From: Comamonadaceae bacterium
GTDB taxonomy: Bacteria; Pseudomonadota; Gammaproteobacteria; Burkholderiales; Burkholderiaceae_C
DNA length: 36,114 nt
NCBI GenBank assembly: GCA_947374705.1
Contig: CANCDA010000003.1
Location: forward strand, 1-36,114
Direction: 5' to 3'
A program made the position numbers and the translations under genes. Positions 8,556 to 16,786 of the stretch are shown piece after piece. The notes beneath the pieces are model-generated. The model was given only the letters and a program-made list of their open reading frames with translations. It searched no databases and had not been told where the DNA came from. The first letter of the stretch is position 1; the number at the start of each line of letters is the position of its first letter.

Positions 8556-9521
8556 GTGCTTGAAATTTTGTCAGTCACCTTTCCCTTCTTTGCGCTGGTG
8601 CTGTGCGGCTATGTGGCCGCGCGTCGCAGCATGCTGCCACTGGAGGCCATCTCGGGCCTGAACGGCTTTGTGCTGTTTTTTGCCCTGCCCTGCATGCTCT
8701 ACCGCTTTGGCGCCACCACACCGATTGCGCAATTGCTGGACGCCAGCGTCTTCTTCACCTGGCTGCTGTGCGCACTCACCATGGTGGGTTTCACCATCGC
8801 GGCCAGCATGAACCGGCGCATCGCCTGGAACGACGCCTCTTTTGGCGCCCTGGTGGCGGCATTCCCCAACACCGGCTTCATGGGCGTGCCGCTCTTGATC
8901 GCGCTGCTGGGCGCGCAAGTGGCCGGGCCGATGATCATCACCATCGTGGTGGACATGGTCATCACCACCTCGTTGTGCGTGGGCTTGTCGCGCCTGGACG
9001 CGGCCGATACGCATGGCATGGGTGTGGCCATGCGCAACGCGCTCAAGGGCATGTTGTTCAACCCCATGCCTTGGGCGATATTGGGGGGGGTGCTGGCCTC
9101 GGCTTTGCAAGTGAGCCTGCTCGGTCCGGTGGAGAGAACGGTTTGGTTGCTGGCCGATGCCGCCTCGCCCACCGCGCTGTTCACCATTGGCGCGGTGCTG
9201 GCGCGTTCACAAATGCTGGCCGCACAGCACGATCACCCGCCCATCCCTCTGCGCGACTACGTGCCGGTGGCCTTGCTCAAACTTTTCTTGCACCCGGTGT
9301 TGGTGTTGTTGGTGGGCAGTACGGTGATCCAGATGGGAGTACCCTTGGATCGATCCGCCTTGACCGTGATGGTGCTGGTTGCCGCCCTGCCCAGCGCGAG
9401 CAATGTGTCATTGTTGGCTGAGCGCTTTGGGGCAGATAACGGGCGCATTGCGCGGATTATCTTGGTCTCCACGGCGGCGGCATTTTTCACGTTTTCCGGG
9501 GTGGTGAGGATCGTGGTTTGA
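8556..9521 (+). CDS. AEC family transporter (auxin-efflux-carrier type)
   Basis: A 321-residue membrane protein with about ten hydrophobic segments in two halves, matching the AEC/MdcF carrier family. FPNTGFMGVPLLIALLG (about 108-124) is the typical conserved loop/helix of the first half, and AALPSASNVSLLAERFG (about 277-293) is the matching segment of the second half. Family members move malonate, malate or other small organic acids; the substrate here is unknown. The start is GTG 8556, with AAAGAG about 10 bases upstream. A run of eight G (9083-9090) lies in codons for LGGV. The stop overlaps the longest possible start of the next gene, but that gene's better start is further in. Confidence 0.85.
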   Translation: MLEILSVTFPFFALVLCGYVAARRSMLPLEAISGLNGFVLFFALPCMLYRFGATTPIAQLLDASVFFTWLLCALTMVGFTIAASMNRRIAWNDASFGALVAAFPNTGFMGVPLLIALLGAQVAGPMIITIVVDMVITTSLCVGLSRLDAADTHGMGVAMRNALKGMLFNPMPWAILGGVLASALQVSLLGPVERTVWLLADAASPTALFTIGAVLARSQMLAAQHDHPPIPLRDYVPVALLKLFLHPVLVLLVGSTVIQMGVPLDRSALTVMVLVAALPSASNVSLLAERFGADNGRIARIILVSTAAAFFTFSGVVRIVV

Positions 9522-9568
9522 GTTTCTTTAGTGGAATGACGCGTTCACAAACGCAAGGAGATAGCAAT

Positions 9569-10576
9569 ATGAAATATCAGCTTCAAAAAATAGCGACGGG
9601 CTTGGTCTTGGGTGTGGCCTCGTGGCTAATGCCTTGGTGCGCAGGCGCGCAGACCATCGTGGACGCGGCCTATGTGCAGGCGGCGCTGCAACGTAGTGTT
9701 CAGGTGTGGGACGTGCGCGATGCGCGTGACTACGCCAAAGGCCACTTGCCCGGTGCACTGAGCCTGGGCGACGCCGCATCCCTCCTGCGCGACCCCAATT
9801 CAGAAGACTTCATCCCCACACCCCGCATCGAAGCCTTGCTCGGCGCGGCCGGCATTGACCCCGCGCGCGAGACCGTGGTGTACGGCGCGCGCGGCACCTG
9901 GAACGCGTATTTCGGGCGCTACACCTTGCGCTATTTCGGTGGCAGCCGCGTCAGCGTGATGCATGACGGCCTGGAGGGTTGGCAGGCGGCGGGCTTGCCG
10001 GTCTCAACAGCCGCAGCACCCACGGCAAGCTTGCAACTCAAGCTCACGTCAACGCCCGAAGTGGCGGTGACAACCGCCGAGATGATCAAGCGGCTCAACA
10101 GCCCCGCCGTGCAGGTGATTGATGCGCGCACGCCCAAAGAGTTTTCGGGCGAAGACATCCGCGCTCTGCGCGGTGGCCACATCCCCGGTGCGGTCAATAT
10201 TCCCTATGAGCAAAACTGGGTGGACCCGGACACGGTGCAGAAACTGGCCAAAAAGCAGGTGAGCGATTCACGCGGCATGGCGCTTAAATCGAGCCTGGAT
10301 TTGAAAGCCTTGTACGCCAAACTGGACCCGGAAAAAGAGACCGTGGTGTACTGCCAGTCTGGCGTACGCGCCTCAGAGACGGCGGGCGTGCTGGAGCAAC
10401 TAGGCTTTAAAAACGTGCGGGTGTATGACTCGTCTTGGCTGGGCTATGGCAACCAGTTGGATGCACCGGCCAATAACGCCACCGTCTTCAATGTCGGCGC
10501 CCTCAATGGCCGCATGGCGGCCATGCTGGCGCGCATTGATGTGCTGGAAAAAGAACTGGCTGCGGCGAAGAAGTAG
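9569..10576 (+). CDS. Secreted tandem-rhodanese sulfurtransferase
   Basis: A 335-residue protein with a signal peptide (residues 1-28, cleavage after CAGAQ or nearby) and two rhodanese domains (about 32-145 and 165-285). The active-site cysteine is Cys262 in YCQSGVRASETA of the second domain. The corresponding loop of the first domain reads YGARGTWNAYFGR and has no Cys, as usual for tandem rhodaneses. It should move sulfane sulfur (e.g. thiosulfate or 3-mercaptopyruvate to cyanide/thiol acceptors) in the periplasm. A longer in-frame start at 9518 exists, but ATG 9569 has an AAGGAG 8-9 bases upstream and begins a clean signal peptide. It converges with the pseudouridine synthase on the other strand. 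Confidence 0.88.
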   Translation: MKYQLQKIATGLVLGVASWLMPWCAGAQTIVDAAYVQAALQRSVQVWDVRDARDYAKGHLPGALSLGDAASLLRDPNSEDFIPTPRIEALLGAAGIDPARETVVYGARGTWNAYFGRYTLRYFGGSRVSVMHDGLEGWQAAGLPVSTAAAPTASLQLKLTSTPEVAVTTAEMIKRLNSPAVQVIDARTPKEFSGEDIRALRGGHIPGAVNIPYEQNWVDPDTVQKLAKKQVSDSRGMALKSSLDLKALYAKLDPEKETVVYCQSGVRASETAGVLEQLGFKNVRVYDSSWLGYGNQLDAPANNATVFNVGALNGRMAAMLARIDVLEKELAAAKK

Positions 10577-10592
10577 GGATTGAAGTAGGGGG

Positions 10593-11507
10593 TTAAAACC
10601 GCTCATGCGGCTGCAAGTAGCGCCATTGTCCCACCGGCAAATTCCCCAGCATCACATGGCCAATGCGCACGCGCTTGAGGCCCACCACCTTCAAGCCCAC
10701 CAGCTCGCACATACGGCGAATCTGGCGTTTTTTGCCTTCAGTCAACACAAAGCGCAGTTGCTCGGGGTTTTGCCAGTCCACCTTGGCGGGCTTGAGGGCT
10801 TGGCCGTCCAGGCTCAGGCCGTGGCGCAGTTGGGCCAGCAGGGCACGGGGGAAAACGGCTTGCACATTGGTGGTGACCGGGTCGTCATCGTCCATGCGAA
10901 CCAACTGGCTGGGTTGCGCGTCCACCTGGTTCAGGCCGGTGTAGTTGACGCGCACCAGGTATTCTTTTTCCATCACCGAGTCTTCACCGATGAGCTGGCG
11001 CGCCACACGGCCGTCTTGCGTCAGCACCAGCAGGCCGATGGAGTCAATGTCCAAGCGTCCAGCGGGCACCAGGCTTTGCAGCTGCTTGGGGTGAAAGAAA
11101 AAGCGCGCGTTGTCATCGACCCAGCGGTTTTGCGGCTGTACCAGGGTGATGGCGGGCAGGTGGCCGTCTTCGGCCTGACCGCTCACGATGCCGATGGGTT
11201 TGTTCAGCAGAATCGTGACCTGGTTGGCCTGCTGGCCCTGGGCCTGCTTGGTGATTTCGATCTTCACATCTGGCCCCACCTGCATGCCCATGGTGGCGAC
11301 TTCGCCGTTGACCTTGACCCAACCTTTGGCGATCCACTCATCGGACTCGCGGCGTGAGGCCAGACCGAGTTCGGCCATGCGCTTGTTCAGGCGCATGGTG
11401 CCGGACTCGGGGTTTGAACTCGGGCCCGTTGTGCGTGGCGCGGCCCCTGCGGGTTTAGGTACACGGCGGAATTGGGGGCGGGGGGCTTGTGAGGAATCGT
11501 CGGTCAT
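10593..11507 (-). CDS. rluF: Pseudouridine synthase, RsuA/RluB/RluF family (RluF-like)
   Basis: A 304-residue rRNA pseudouridine synthase that isomerises specific uridines in ribosomal RNA. An unstructured N-terminus (about 1-35) leads to an S4 RNA-binding domain (LNKRMAELGLASRRESDEWI), followed by the catalytic domain. The catalytic Asp lies in GRLDIDSIGLLVLT, and the C-terminal EGKKRQIRRMCELVGLKV is typical of the RsuA/RluB/RluE/RluF branch. The spacing and the S4 domain favour RluF (23S U2604), but RluB or RsuA-type specificity cannot be excluded. ATG at 11507 is chosen; the alternative TTG at 11525 adds six residues. It has no close neighbour on its strand. Confidence 0.85.
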   Translation of the reverse strand: MTDDSSQAPRPQFRRVPKPAGAAPRTTGPSSNPESGTMRLNKRMAELGLASRRESDEWIAKGWVKVNGEVATMGMQVGPDVKIEITKQAQGQQANQVTILLNKPIGIVSGQAEDGHLPAITLVQPQNRWVDDNARFFFHPKQLQSLVPAGRLDIDSIGLLVLTQDGRVARQLIGEDSVMEKEYLVRVNYTGLNQVDAQPSQLVRMDDDDPVTTNVQAVFPRALLAQLRHGLSLDGQALKPAKVDWQNPEQLRFVLTEGKKRQIRRMCELVGLKVVGLKRVRIGHVMLGNLPVGQWRYLQPHERF

Positions 11508-11525
11508 AGAGGGTTGATTTTGCAA

Positions 11526-11661
11526 CAGCTTGACTCACTTCCGATGCCTTTATCCGTCGAAACCCTAATGACAGGGGCTAAGTCCCGGCCCTAGAATGGC
11601 CCCGCTGCATAGCCGCATCAGTCGTGCGACCAGCGATCAACACACCAAGGAGACAGACAAC
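11526..11661. other. Divergent intergenic region
   Basis: About 136 bases separate the pseudouridine synthase (minus) from the dehydrogenase (plus). It should hold promoters for both genes. I see a clear AAGGAG ribosome-binding site (about 11647) for the dehydrogenase but no convincing -35/-10 pair, terminator or operator palindrome. Confidence 0.5.
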
Positions 11662-12885
11662 ATGCGACTTCAGACCCTTCTGAGCACCGCCGTCCTGGCC
11701 AGCCTCGCCAGCACCGCTTTCGCTCAACAAGCCCCCGCCCCAGCAGCGCCCCCTTCTTGGAAGCAAGGCATGGCCGCAGAGCAAGCCCAATCGGCACTGC
11801 ACCCCTTCCCCCCGCACATGACCGGTCGCGCCGTAGCCGATCTGCCTGTGGGCAAGCTCAAAGCCCCTGCGGGTTTCAAGATCGAAGTTTGGGCCGAAGG
11901 CGCGCCCGAGGCGCGCTCGTTGGTGCTGGGCGACAAAGGCACGGTGTTTGCCAGCAATCGCAACCTGTCCAATGTGTACGCCATCATCGACAAAGACGGC
12001 AAGCGCGAAGTCAAAACCATTCTGAAGGGCAAAAAAGTCCCGAACGGTTTGGTGTTTGACAAAGGCACGCTGTATGTGGCCGAGCGCAACACCATCACAG
12101 CCTACGACAACATTGAAGCCAATCTGGACAACCCAGGATCGGGCAGGGTCGTGATCGACAATCTCGATCCGAACAACGCGGCTGGTCACTTCTGGAAGTA
12201 CATGGTCATGGGCCCGGATGGCAAGCTGTATTTCAACATCGGCTCACCGCAAAACATCACCATGCCCACCTACAACGAAGCCTCCATTCTTCGTGTGGAC
12301 CCCAAGACCGGTGTGATGGAAAACTACGCACAGGGCGTGCGTAACTCGGTCGGCATGGCCTTCCACCCTGTCACCAAGCAACTCTGGTTCACCGAGCATG
12401 GCCGTGACTGGATGGGCACCGATTTGCCGAACGACGAACTCAACGTCGTCACGAAGAAAGGGCAACACTTCGGCTTCCCCTTCTGCCATCAGGGCGACAT
12501 CTTGGATCCGGTCTATGGCCCAGGTCGTTCATGTGATGAGTTCACCCCGCCCGCACTCAAGTTGGGCGCCCACATCGCACCATTGGGCGTGAAGTTCTAC
12601 ACCGGCAAAATGTTCCCAGCCGAGTACAAAAACAGCATGCTGATTGCCCAGCACGGTTCCTGGAACCGTGACCCCAAGCAGGGCTACAACCTGATCCGCG
12701 TGACGGTCGATGCCAAGGGCAAGGCCACCAAGCACGCCTTCATTGACGGCTTCTTGGAGAATGACCGTGCTGATCCACCCATGTGGGGCCGCCCTGTTGA
12801 CGTCTTGCAGATGAAGGATGGCGCCATCCTGTTCTCTGACGACTTCAACGGCATCATCTACCGCGTGAGCTACAGCAAACCTTAA
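11662..12885 (+). CDS. Periplasmic PQQ-type sugar/sorbosone dehydrogenase
   Basis: A 407-residue secreted beta-propeller dehydrogenase of the soluble glucose/sorbosone dehydrogenase type (GSDH fold). The signal peptide is residues 1-21 (ends STAFAQ). Family landmarks include FKIEVWAEGAPEARSLVLGD, GVRNSVGMAFHP, WFTEHGRDWMG with DELN, and the C-terminal AQHGSWNRDPKQGY and PMWGRPVDVLQ. Members oxidise sugars or sugar aldehydes with PQQ and give electrons to a cytochrome or dye acceptor; the substrate here is not known. A longer start at 11596 is possible, but ATG 11662, preceded by AAGGAG and opening a signal peptide, is much better. Four bases later comes a di-haem cytochrome c, and then a YncD/PqqU-like receptor, which supports PQQ dependence. 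Confidence 0.82.
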   Translation: MRLQTLLSTAVLASLASTAFAQQAPAPAAPPSWKQGMAAEQAQSALHPFPPHMTGRAVADLPVGKLKAPAGFKIEVWAEGAPEARSLVLGDKGTVFASNRNLSNVYAIIDKDGKREVKTILKGKKVPNGLVFDKGTLYVAERNTITAYDNIEANLDNPGSGRVVIDNLDPNNAAGHFWKYMVMGPDGKLYFNIGSPQNITMPTYNEASILRVDPKTGVMENYAQGVRNSVGMAFHPVTKQLWFTEHGRDWMGTDLPNDELNVVTKKGQHFGFPFCHQGDILDPVYGPGRSCDEFTPPALKLGAHIAPLGVKFYTGKMFPAEYKNSMLIAQHGSWNRDPKQGYNLIRVTVDAKGKATKHAFIDGFLENDRADPPMWGRPVDVLQMKDGAILFSDDFNGIIYRVSYSKP

Positions 12886-12889
12886 TTTC

Positions 12890-13531
12890 ATGACATCACT
12901 CCAACCCACGCGCTCACTGAGCGCGCGGCGCTGGACACAAACGGCGGCCCCGAAACTGGCTGCTGTTTTTGTTCTTGCCGCACTGACTGTTTTGTCCCCA
13001 CTGGCCCAGGCAGGTGTGGAAGAGGGCCGCGTGAAAGCGCAGGTCTGCATCGCCTGCCATGGGGCAGACGGCAACTCCGTCATCCCCACCATTCCTTCTA
13101 TTGCGGGCCAGCCGAAGCAGAACATCGTGACCGCGCTGTTCATGTTCCGCGAAGGCCGCCGCAAGAACGCCATGATGGAACCTTTTGCTGAGAAGTTGAG
13201 CAATGCCGATCTGAATGATTTGGCGGCTTACTTCAACGCGCAAAAAATGACGCCCCCAACGGGCCAAGCCTCAGCCGACATTGTGGCCAAAGGCCGCGAA
13301 GTGACGGTGCGCAACAACTGTGTGGCCTGCCACACGCCCACCATGGCCGGGCAGCAGCACATCCCGCGTTTGGCGGGGCAGCACAAGGCCTATTTGCTCG
13401 CACAGCTCCAGGCTTTCAAGGCCGGTACGCGTGGCGACATGGACGGCACCATGACCTCGGCCGCGCAGGGCTTGGCGGTGGGTGAGCTGGAACTGCTGGC
13501 GGAGTATTTGTCCACTTTGCAGTTACCGTAA
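12890..13531 (+). CDS. Di-haem c-type cytochrome (cytochrome c4/c553-like)
   Basis: A 213-residue exported cytochrome. A signal segment spans roughly residues 20-41 (ends PLAQA). Two haem c attachment motifs are CIACH (53-57) and CVACH (144-148), each starting a cytochrome c domain of about 90 residues. Candidate distal Met ligands lie in the KNAMMEPFAEKL stretch and in the GDMDGTMTSAAQ stretch. Such cytochromes carry electrons in the periplasm from dehydrogenases to terminal oxidases. The gene begins four bases after the sugar dehydrogenase stop, so it is the natural electron acceptor of that enzyme. Confidence 0.9.
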   Translation: MTSLQPTRSLSARRWTQTAAPKLAAVFVLAALTVLSPLAQAGVEEGRVKAQVCIACHGADGNSVIPTIPSIAGQPKQNIVTALFMFREGRRKNAMMEPFAEKLSNADLNDLAAYFNAQKMTPPTGQASADIVAKGREVTVRNNCVACHTPTMAGQQHIPRLAGQHKAYLLAQLQAFKAGTRGDMDGTMTSAAQGLAVGELELLAEYLSTLQLP

Positions 13532-13551
13532 ACCGAGAGGCTTGAGAGGGG

Positions 13552-15711
13552 ATGACCATGCAACACAAAGTGCTGAAAAGCACGTTTGAATTTTCTTCAC
13601 AACTTCGGCCTGTGGTTCAGGCTTTAGTGCTTGCGGGTGTCATCGCCCCTTTTGCCCTGTATGCGCAAACGCAAACACTGGAAGGCATGGTGATCTCCGC
13701 CACGCGTTCCGCGCAGCGCAGTTTTGACACACCCGCCGCCATCGAGTCGGTGGACCGGGACACGATTCAAAACGCGGGGCCGCAGGTCAATCTGTCAGAA
13801 ACCCTCAACCGCGTGCCGGGCCTGACGATTTTGAATCGGCAGAACTACGCGCAGGACTTGCAGGTGTCGATCCGCGGCTTTGGCGCGCGCTCGGCCTTTG
13901 GCATCCGGGGTATTCGGATCTTGATCGACGGCATCCCGGCCACCACACCTGACGGGCAAGGTCAGGGTTCCTCCATCAGCCTGCCGTCCACCGAGCGTAT
14001 CGAGGTCTTGCGCGGCCCACTGGCGCTGATGTATGGAAACTCCTCCGGCGGGGTGATCCAGGCCTTCACGCGGGAGGCCCCTGAGAAACCTGAGTTCGAC
14101 GCCCAGTACTACGCGGGCTCCTTCGGCATGCACCGCAACGACTTGCAGTGGGCCCAACGCATAGGCGGGGTGGGCCTAGTCGCCGACTACAGCACCTTTG
14201 ACACCAACGGCTACCGCGACAACAGCAAGACTGAGCGCAAACAGTTCAACGGCAAGCTCAGCTTTGGCCCGGACGAAAAAACCCGTGTCAACCTGGTGTT
14301 CAACCAATTCGACATGCCATTGGCGCAAGACCCACTGGGCCTGACCGCCGCGCAATTGGCCACCAACCCGCAACAGGCGGGCACCAACGCCATCAGCCGC
14401 AACATCCGCAAGACAGTGCTGCAAAACCAGGTCGGCTCCGCTTTGACGCATACGCTGGATGCAGACCGTTCTCTCATGGCACGTGCCTACTACGGCACAC
14501 GCGATAACCTGCAATACCAAGTCGGCATTGCACCCGCCACACCCAACGGCGCCTGGGTCGGCCTGAACCGCGACTACTACGGCCTAGGCCTGCAGTACAA
14601 CGCCAAGACCGAGATTGCAGCCACGCCCGTTCGCTGGGTGGCGGGCTACGAGTTTGACCGCTCACGCGAAAAGCGCCAGGGCGGCGCGGCGGCGCTGGGT
14701 GAGAAGACAAGCACCACGCGCGACGAAATCAACCAGGCCGAAAACAGCGACCTCTTTGTGCAGGCGACGGCCTTGGCCTCTGAAAAAATATCGCTGATCG
14801 GTGGCCTGCGCTACAGCACCGTGCGCTTGGTCAGCGATGACAACTATCTGCTCGACGGCAACGGCTCAGGCAACACGTCCTTCAATGCCGCTAGCCCCGT
14901 GCTGGGCGTCACCTGGCATGCCAGCGACGCAGTCAACCTTTACGCCAATTACGGCAAAGGTTTTGAGACCCCCACCCTGGCCGAGATGGCCTACAACGGC
15001 GCGGGCACACCGGCCTTCAACACCGCGCTCAATGCGTCCAGCAGCCAACATTACGAGCTGGGCGCGAAGTGGGCCCCCAGTGCCCGCTCGCGGCTGGACT
15101 TCACCCTGTTCCAGATCAACTCCACCGACGAGATCGTGGTGGCCAGCAGTTTGGGCGGCAACTCCACCTTCAAGAACGCGCCGGGTACCAGCCGCAGCGG
15201 CTGGGAGCTGGCGGGGCACACCTTGTTCGGCCCCCACATCAGCGGCACTTTGTCTGCATCCATGATTGACGCCCAGTTCACACAAGGCTTCACCTCGGCC
15301 AGTGGGGCCACACCCGTCACGGTGGCGGCGGGCAACAAAATCCCCGGCATCCCGCAAAGCTTTTTGTTTGCTGAAGTGCTCTGGTCTAGCCAAGCCATGG
15401 AAGCCGCCAAACGCACACGCAGCCTGAGTGGCCTGGGCACACGCGCGGGCGTGGAGCTGGTCAGTGCAGGCCGGCTGTATGCCAACGACACCAACACGGC
15501 AGCAGCCGACGGCTACACCACGCTCAACCTCAAAGCCAGCCACGGCTGGGCCTTGGGCAAGGGCAGCTTGACGGCTTATGGCCGCATCGACAACGTGAGC
15601 GACCAGCGTTATGTCGGCTCGGTCATCGTCAACCAGGCGTCGTCTCAGTTTTATGAGCCCGCGCCCGGTATCAACTGGACGCTGGGCTTGCGCTTGATGA
15701 TGCCGCTGTAG
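13552..15711 (+). CDS. pqqU: TonB-dependent receptor, YncD/PqqU-like (putative PQQ receptor)
   Basis: A 719-residue outer-membrane receptor: N-terminal signal region (to about residue 40), plug domain (about 45-160) and a 22-strand beta barrel ending in an aromatic-rich C-terminus. It resembles E. coli YncD (PqqU), as recalled, in several blocks: NRQNYAQDLQVSIRGFG, the GIPATTPDGQGQ loop, RGPLALMYGNSSGG, GKGFETPTLAEMAYNG, and YVGSVIVNQASSQFYEPAPG near the end. PqqU imports pyrroloquinoline quinone. The gene follows the cytochrome by 20 bases and a putative PQQ dehydrogenase, so PQQ uptake is a coherent inference. I cannot run an alignment, so other substrates remain possible. Confidence 0.78.
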   Translation: MTMQHKVLKSTFEFSSQLRPVVQALVLAGVIAPFALYAQTQTLEGMVISATRSAQRSFDTPAAIESVDRDTIQNAGPQVNLSETLNRVPGLTILNRQNYAQDLQVSIRGFGARSAFGIRGIRILIDGIPATTPDGQGQGSSISLPSTERIEVLRGPLALMYGNSSGGVIQAFTREAPEKPEFDAQYYAGSFGMHRNDLQWAQRIGGVGLVADYSTFDTNGYRDNSKTERKQFNGKLSFGPDEKTRVNLVFNQFDMPLAQDPLGLTAAQLATNPQQAGTNAISRNIRKTVLQNQVGSALTHTLDADRSLMARAYYGTRDNLQYQVGIAPATPNGAWVGLNRDYYGLGLQYNAKTEIAATPVRWVAGYEFDRSREKRQGGAAALGEKTSTTRDEINQAENSDLFVQATALASEKISLIGGLRYSTVRLVSDDNYLLDGNGSGNTSFNAASPVLGVTWHASDAVNLYANYGKGFETPTLAEMAYNGAGTPAFNTALNASSSQHYELGAKWAPSARSRLDFTLFQINSTDEIVVASSLGGNSTFKNAPGTSRSGWELAGHTLFGPHISGTLSASMIDAQFTQGFTSASGATPVTVAAGNKIPGIPQSFLFAEVLWSSQAMEAAKRTRSLSGLGTRAGVELVSAGRLYANDTNTAAADGYTTLNLKASHGWALGKGSLTAYGRIDNVSDQRYVGSVIVNQASSQFYEPAPGINWTLGLRLMMPL

Positions 15712-15743
15712 GCGCGGCATGTTGTGGGCGTAGCCTCCAGCGC

Positions 15744-16280
15744 TCAGTGCAAGAGAATGCCGCCTCGGTTCGTGCTCTTGCCCGCACGTGCCGGGGGCAC
15801 GCACAAGCCGCACACATAGTGACGCGCATTCTCATAAGGCTCGGTCACAAAATTTCCGCCACATTTGCTGCAACACGTCATGGTCAGCATGTTGTTGTCC
15901 ACGAACTTCACCAGCCGCCAGGCGCGAGTCATGGACAAAATAGGCGCCATGCCCAGGGCGCTGACCTGCTCGTTGTACAGGCGGTAGGCTTTCATGATGG
16001 CGTCGATTTCTTCGAGCTCACTCACCTTGGTGAGGTACTCGTAGATGTTCAGAAACAAAGACGCATTGATGTTGGGCTGCCAGGTTAAAAACCAGTCGGT
16101 CGAAAAAGGCAATTGGCCTTTGGAGGGCGATTGACCGGCCACCTCTTTGTACAAACGCAGCAAGCGCTCGTAGGAGATGTGGGTCTCACTCTCCAGTACT
16201 TGCAGGCGCGCACCGAGCTGGATCAAGGCCACGGCGCGGGAGATTTCATGGGATTCGTTGAGGACACTTTTGGCGAGCAT
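15744..16280 (-). CDS. flhC: Flagellar master regulator subunit FlhC
   Basis: A 178-residue FlhC. With FlhD it forms the hetero-hexameric activator of class 2 flagellar promoters. The zinc-binding cysteines CxxC (137 and 140 in CCSKCGG) and CxxC (157 and 160 in YVCGLC) match the four Cys ligands of E. coli FlhC in position, and Cys136 is an extra neighbour. ATG 16280 has a GGAGACCCACC ribosome-binding site. It is 10 bases downstream of flhD on the same strand. The downstream pqqU-like gene converges on it with only 32 bases between, and no terminator is visible there. Confidence 0.93.
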   Translation of the reverse strand: MLAKSVLNESHEISRAVALIQLGARLQVLESETHISYERLLRLYKEVAGQSPSKGQLPFSTDWFLTWQPNINASLFLNIYEYLTKVSELEEIDAIMKAYRLYNEQVSALGMAPILSMTRAWRLVKFVDNNMLTMTCCSKCGGNFVTEPYENARHYVCGLCVPPARAGKSTNRGGILLH

Positions 16281-16290
16281 GGTGGGTCTC

Positions 16291-16617
16291 CTACATGGTT
16301 TCTGAGTAACGACCGGCCATCAGGATGCTGGCATGCAGCCGCGTGGTGGCGTCGTTGTCCACCTTGCTGGTGGCATGGTTGGTGAGCAAGCTCCACACCA
16401 TGTCGTCGTCCATGCGAAAGCGGCACAACAGCATGTTGGTGTTGGCGATTTTGGAAATCTGCGTCGGCGTCATGGCGACCAGAAGGTTGGCAGATTCCTC
16501 AGAGATGCCCAGCCGAAAGAGGGCTTCGGCCTTGTCCTTGCGGATCAGGTTTTGCGCCAGCATGAGGTAAGTCAGATTGACTTCCCGAATCTCTGCGTTG
16601 AATGTTTCATCCTGCAT
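16291..16617 (-). CDS. flhD: Flagellar master regulator subunit FlhD
   Basis: A 108-residue all-helical FlhD. It pairs with FlhC to activate class 2 flagellar operons. INLTYL-type start (REVNLTYLMLAQNLIRKDK), FRLGIS helix-turn and MTPTQISKIANTNMLLCRF, with Cys65 at the position that forms the inter-subunit disulfide in E. coli FlhD, all fit. ATG 16617 follows CAAGGAG closely. It begins the flhDC operon and lies next to the flagellin gene fliC1, which is also on the minus strand. Confidence 0.92.
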   Translation of the reverse strand: MQDETFNAEIREVNLTYLMLAQNLIRKDKAEALFRLGISEESANLLVAMTPTQISKIANTNMLLCRFRMDDDMVWSLLTNHATSKVDNDATTRLHASILMAGRYSETM

Positions 16618-16786
16618 GATCGACTCCTTGTTTTAAGACAATCCCTGTGGAGGGGCGTGGAGTCCATTCTGGCTGCGTCGGGAAAAAACTTGAATCAGAA
16701 AACGCCTGTTTGGTATGTCAGTTTACGGAACAAAGTTTGTAGGAAAAATGCCTACACGTCCAGACATCACGCCGGGGATGCCGTGG
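16618..16786. promoter_or_regulatory. flhDC upstream region
   Basis: This 169-base stretch lies between the end of fliC1 and the start of flhD on the minus strand, and must contain the flhDC promoter unless flhDC is read from fliC1. I see no convincing sigma70 pair. It holds one perfect palindrome (16738-16756), described separately. The AT-rich part at about 16680-16745 is the best place to look for the promoter. Confidence 0.4.
16738..16756. repeat. Perfect 6-base inverted repeat upstream of flhD
   Basis: TGTAGG-AAAAATG-CCTACA: 6-base arms with a 7-base spacer, about 120-140 bases upstream of the flhD start and about 30-50 bases beyond the fliC1 stop. It could be a regulator's operator for flhDC or a weak hairpin ending fliC1 (no T-run follows on the minus strand). 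No factor can be assigned. Confidence 0.5.

Noticed and set aside
9518..9568. Extended N-terminus of the sulfurtransferase
   Set aside because: ATG 9569 follows AAGGAG and begins a clean signal peptide, whereas the extension would bury it.
14866..15813. Minus-strand open frame of about 315 codons opposite the pqqU-like receptor
   Set aside because: No domain or ribosome-binding site, composition typical of antisense frames, and it overlaps both a clear receptor and the 3' end of flhC.
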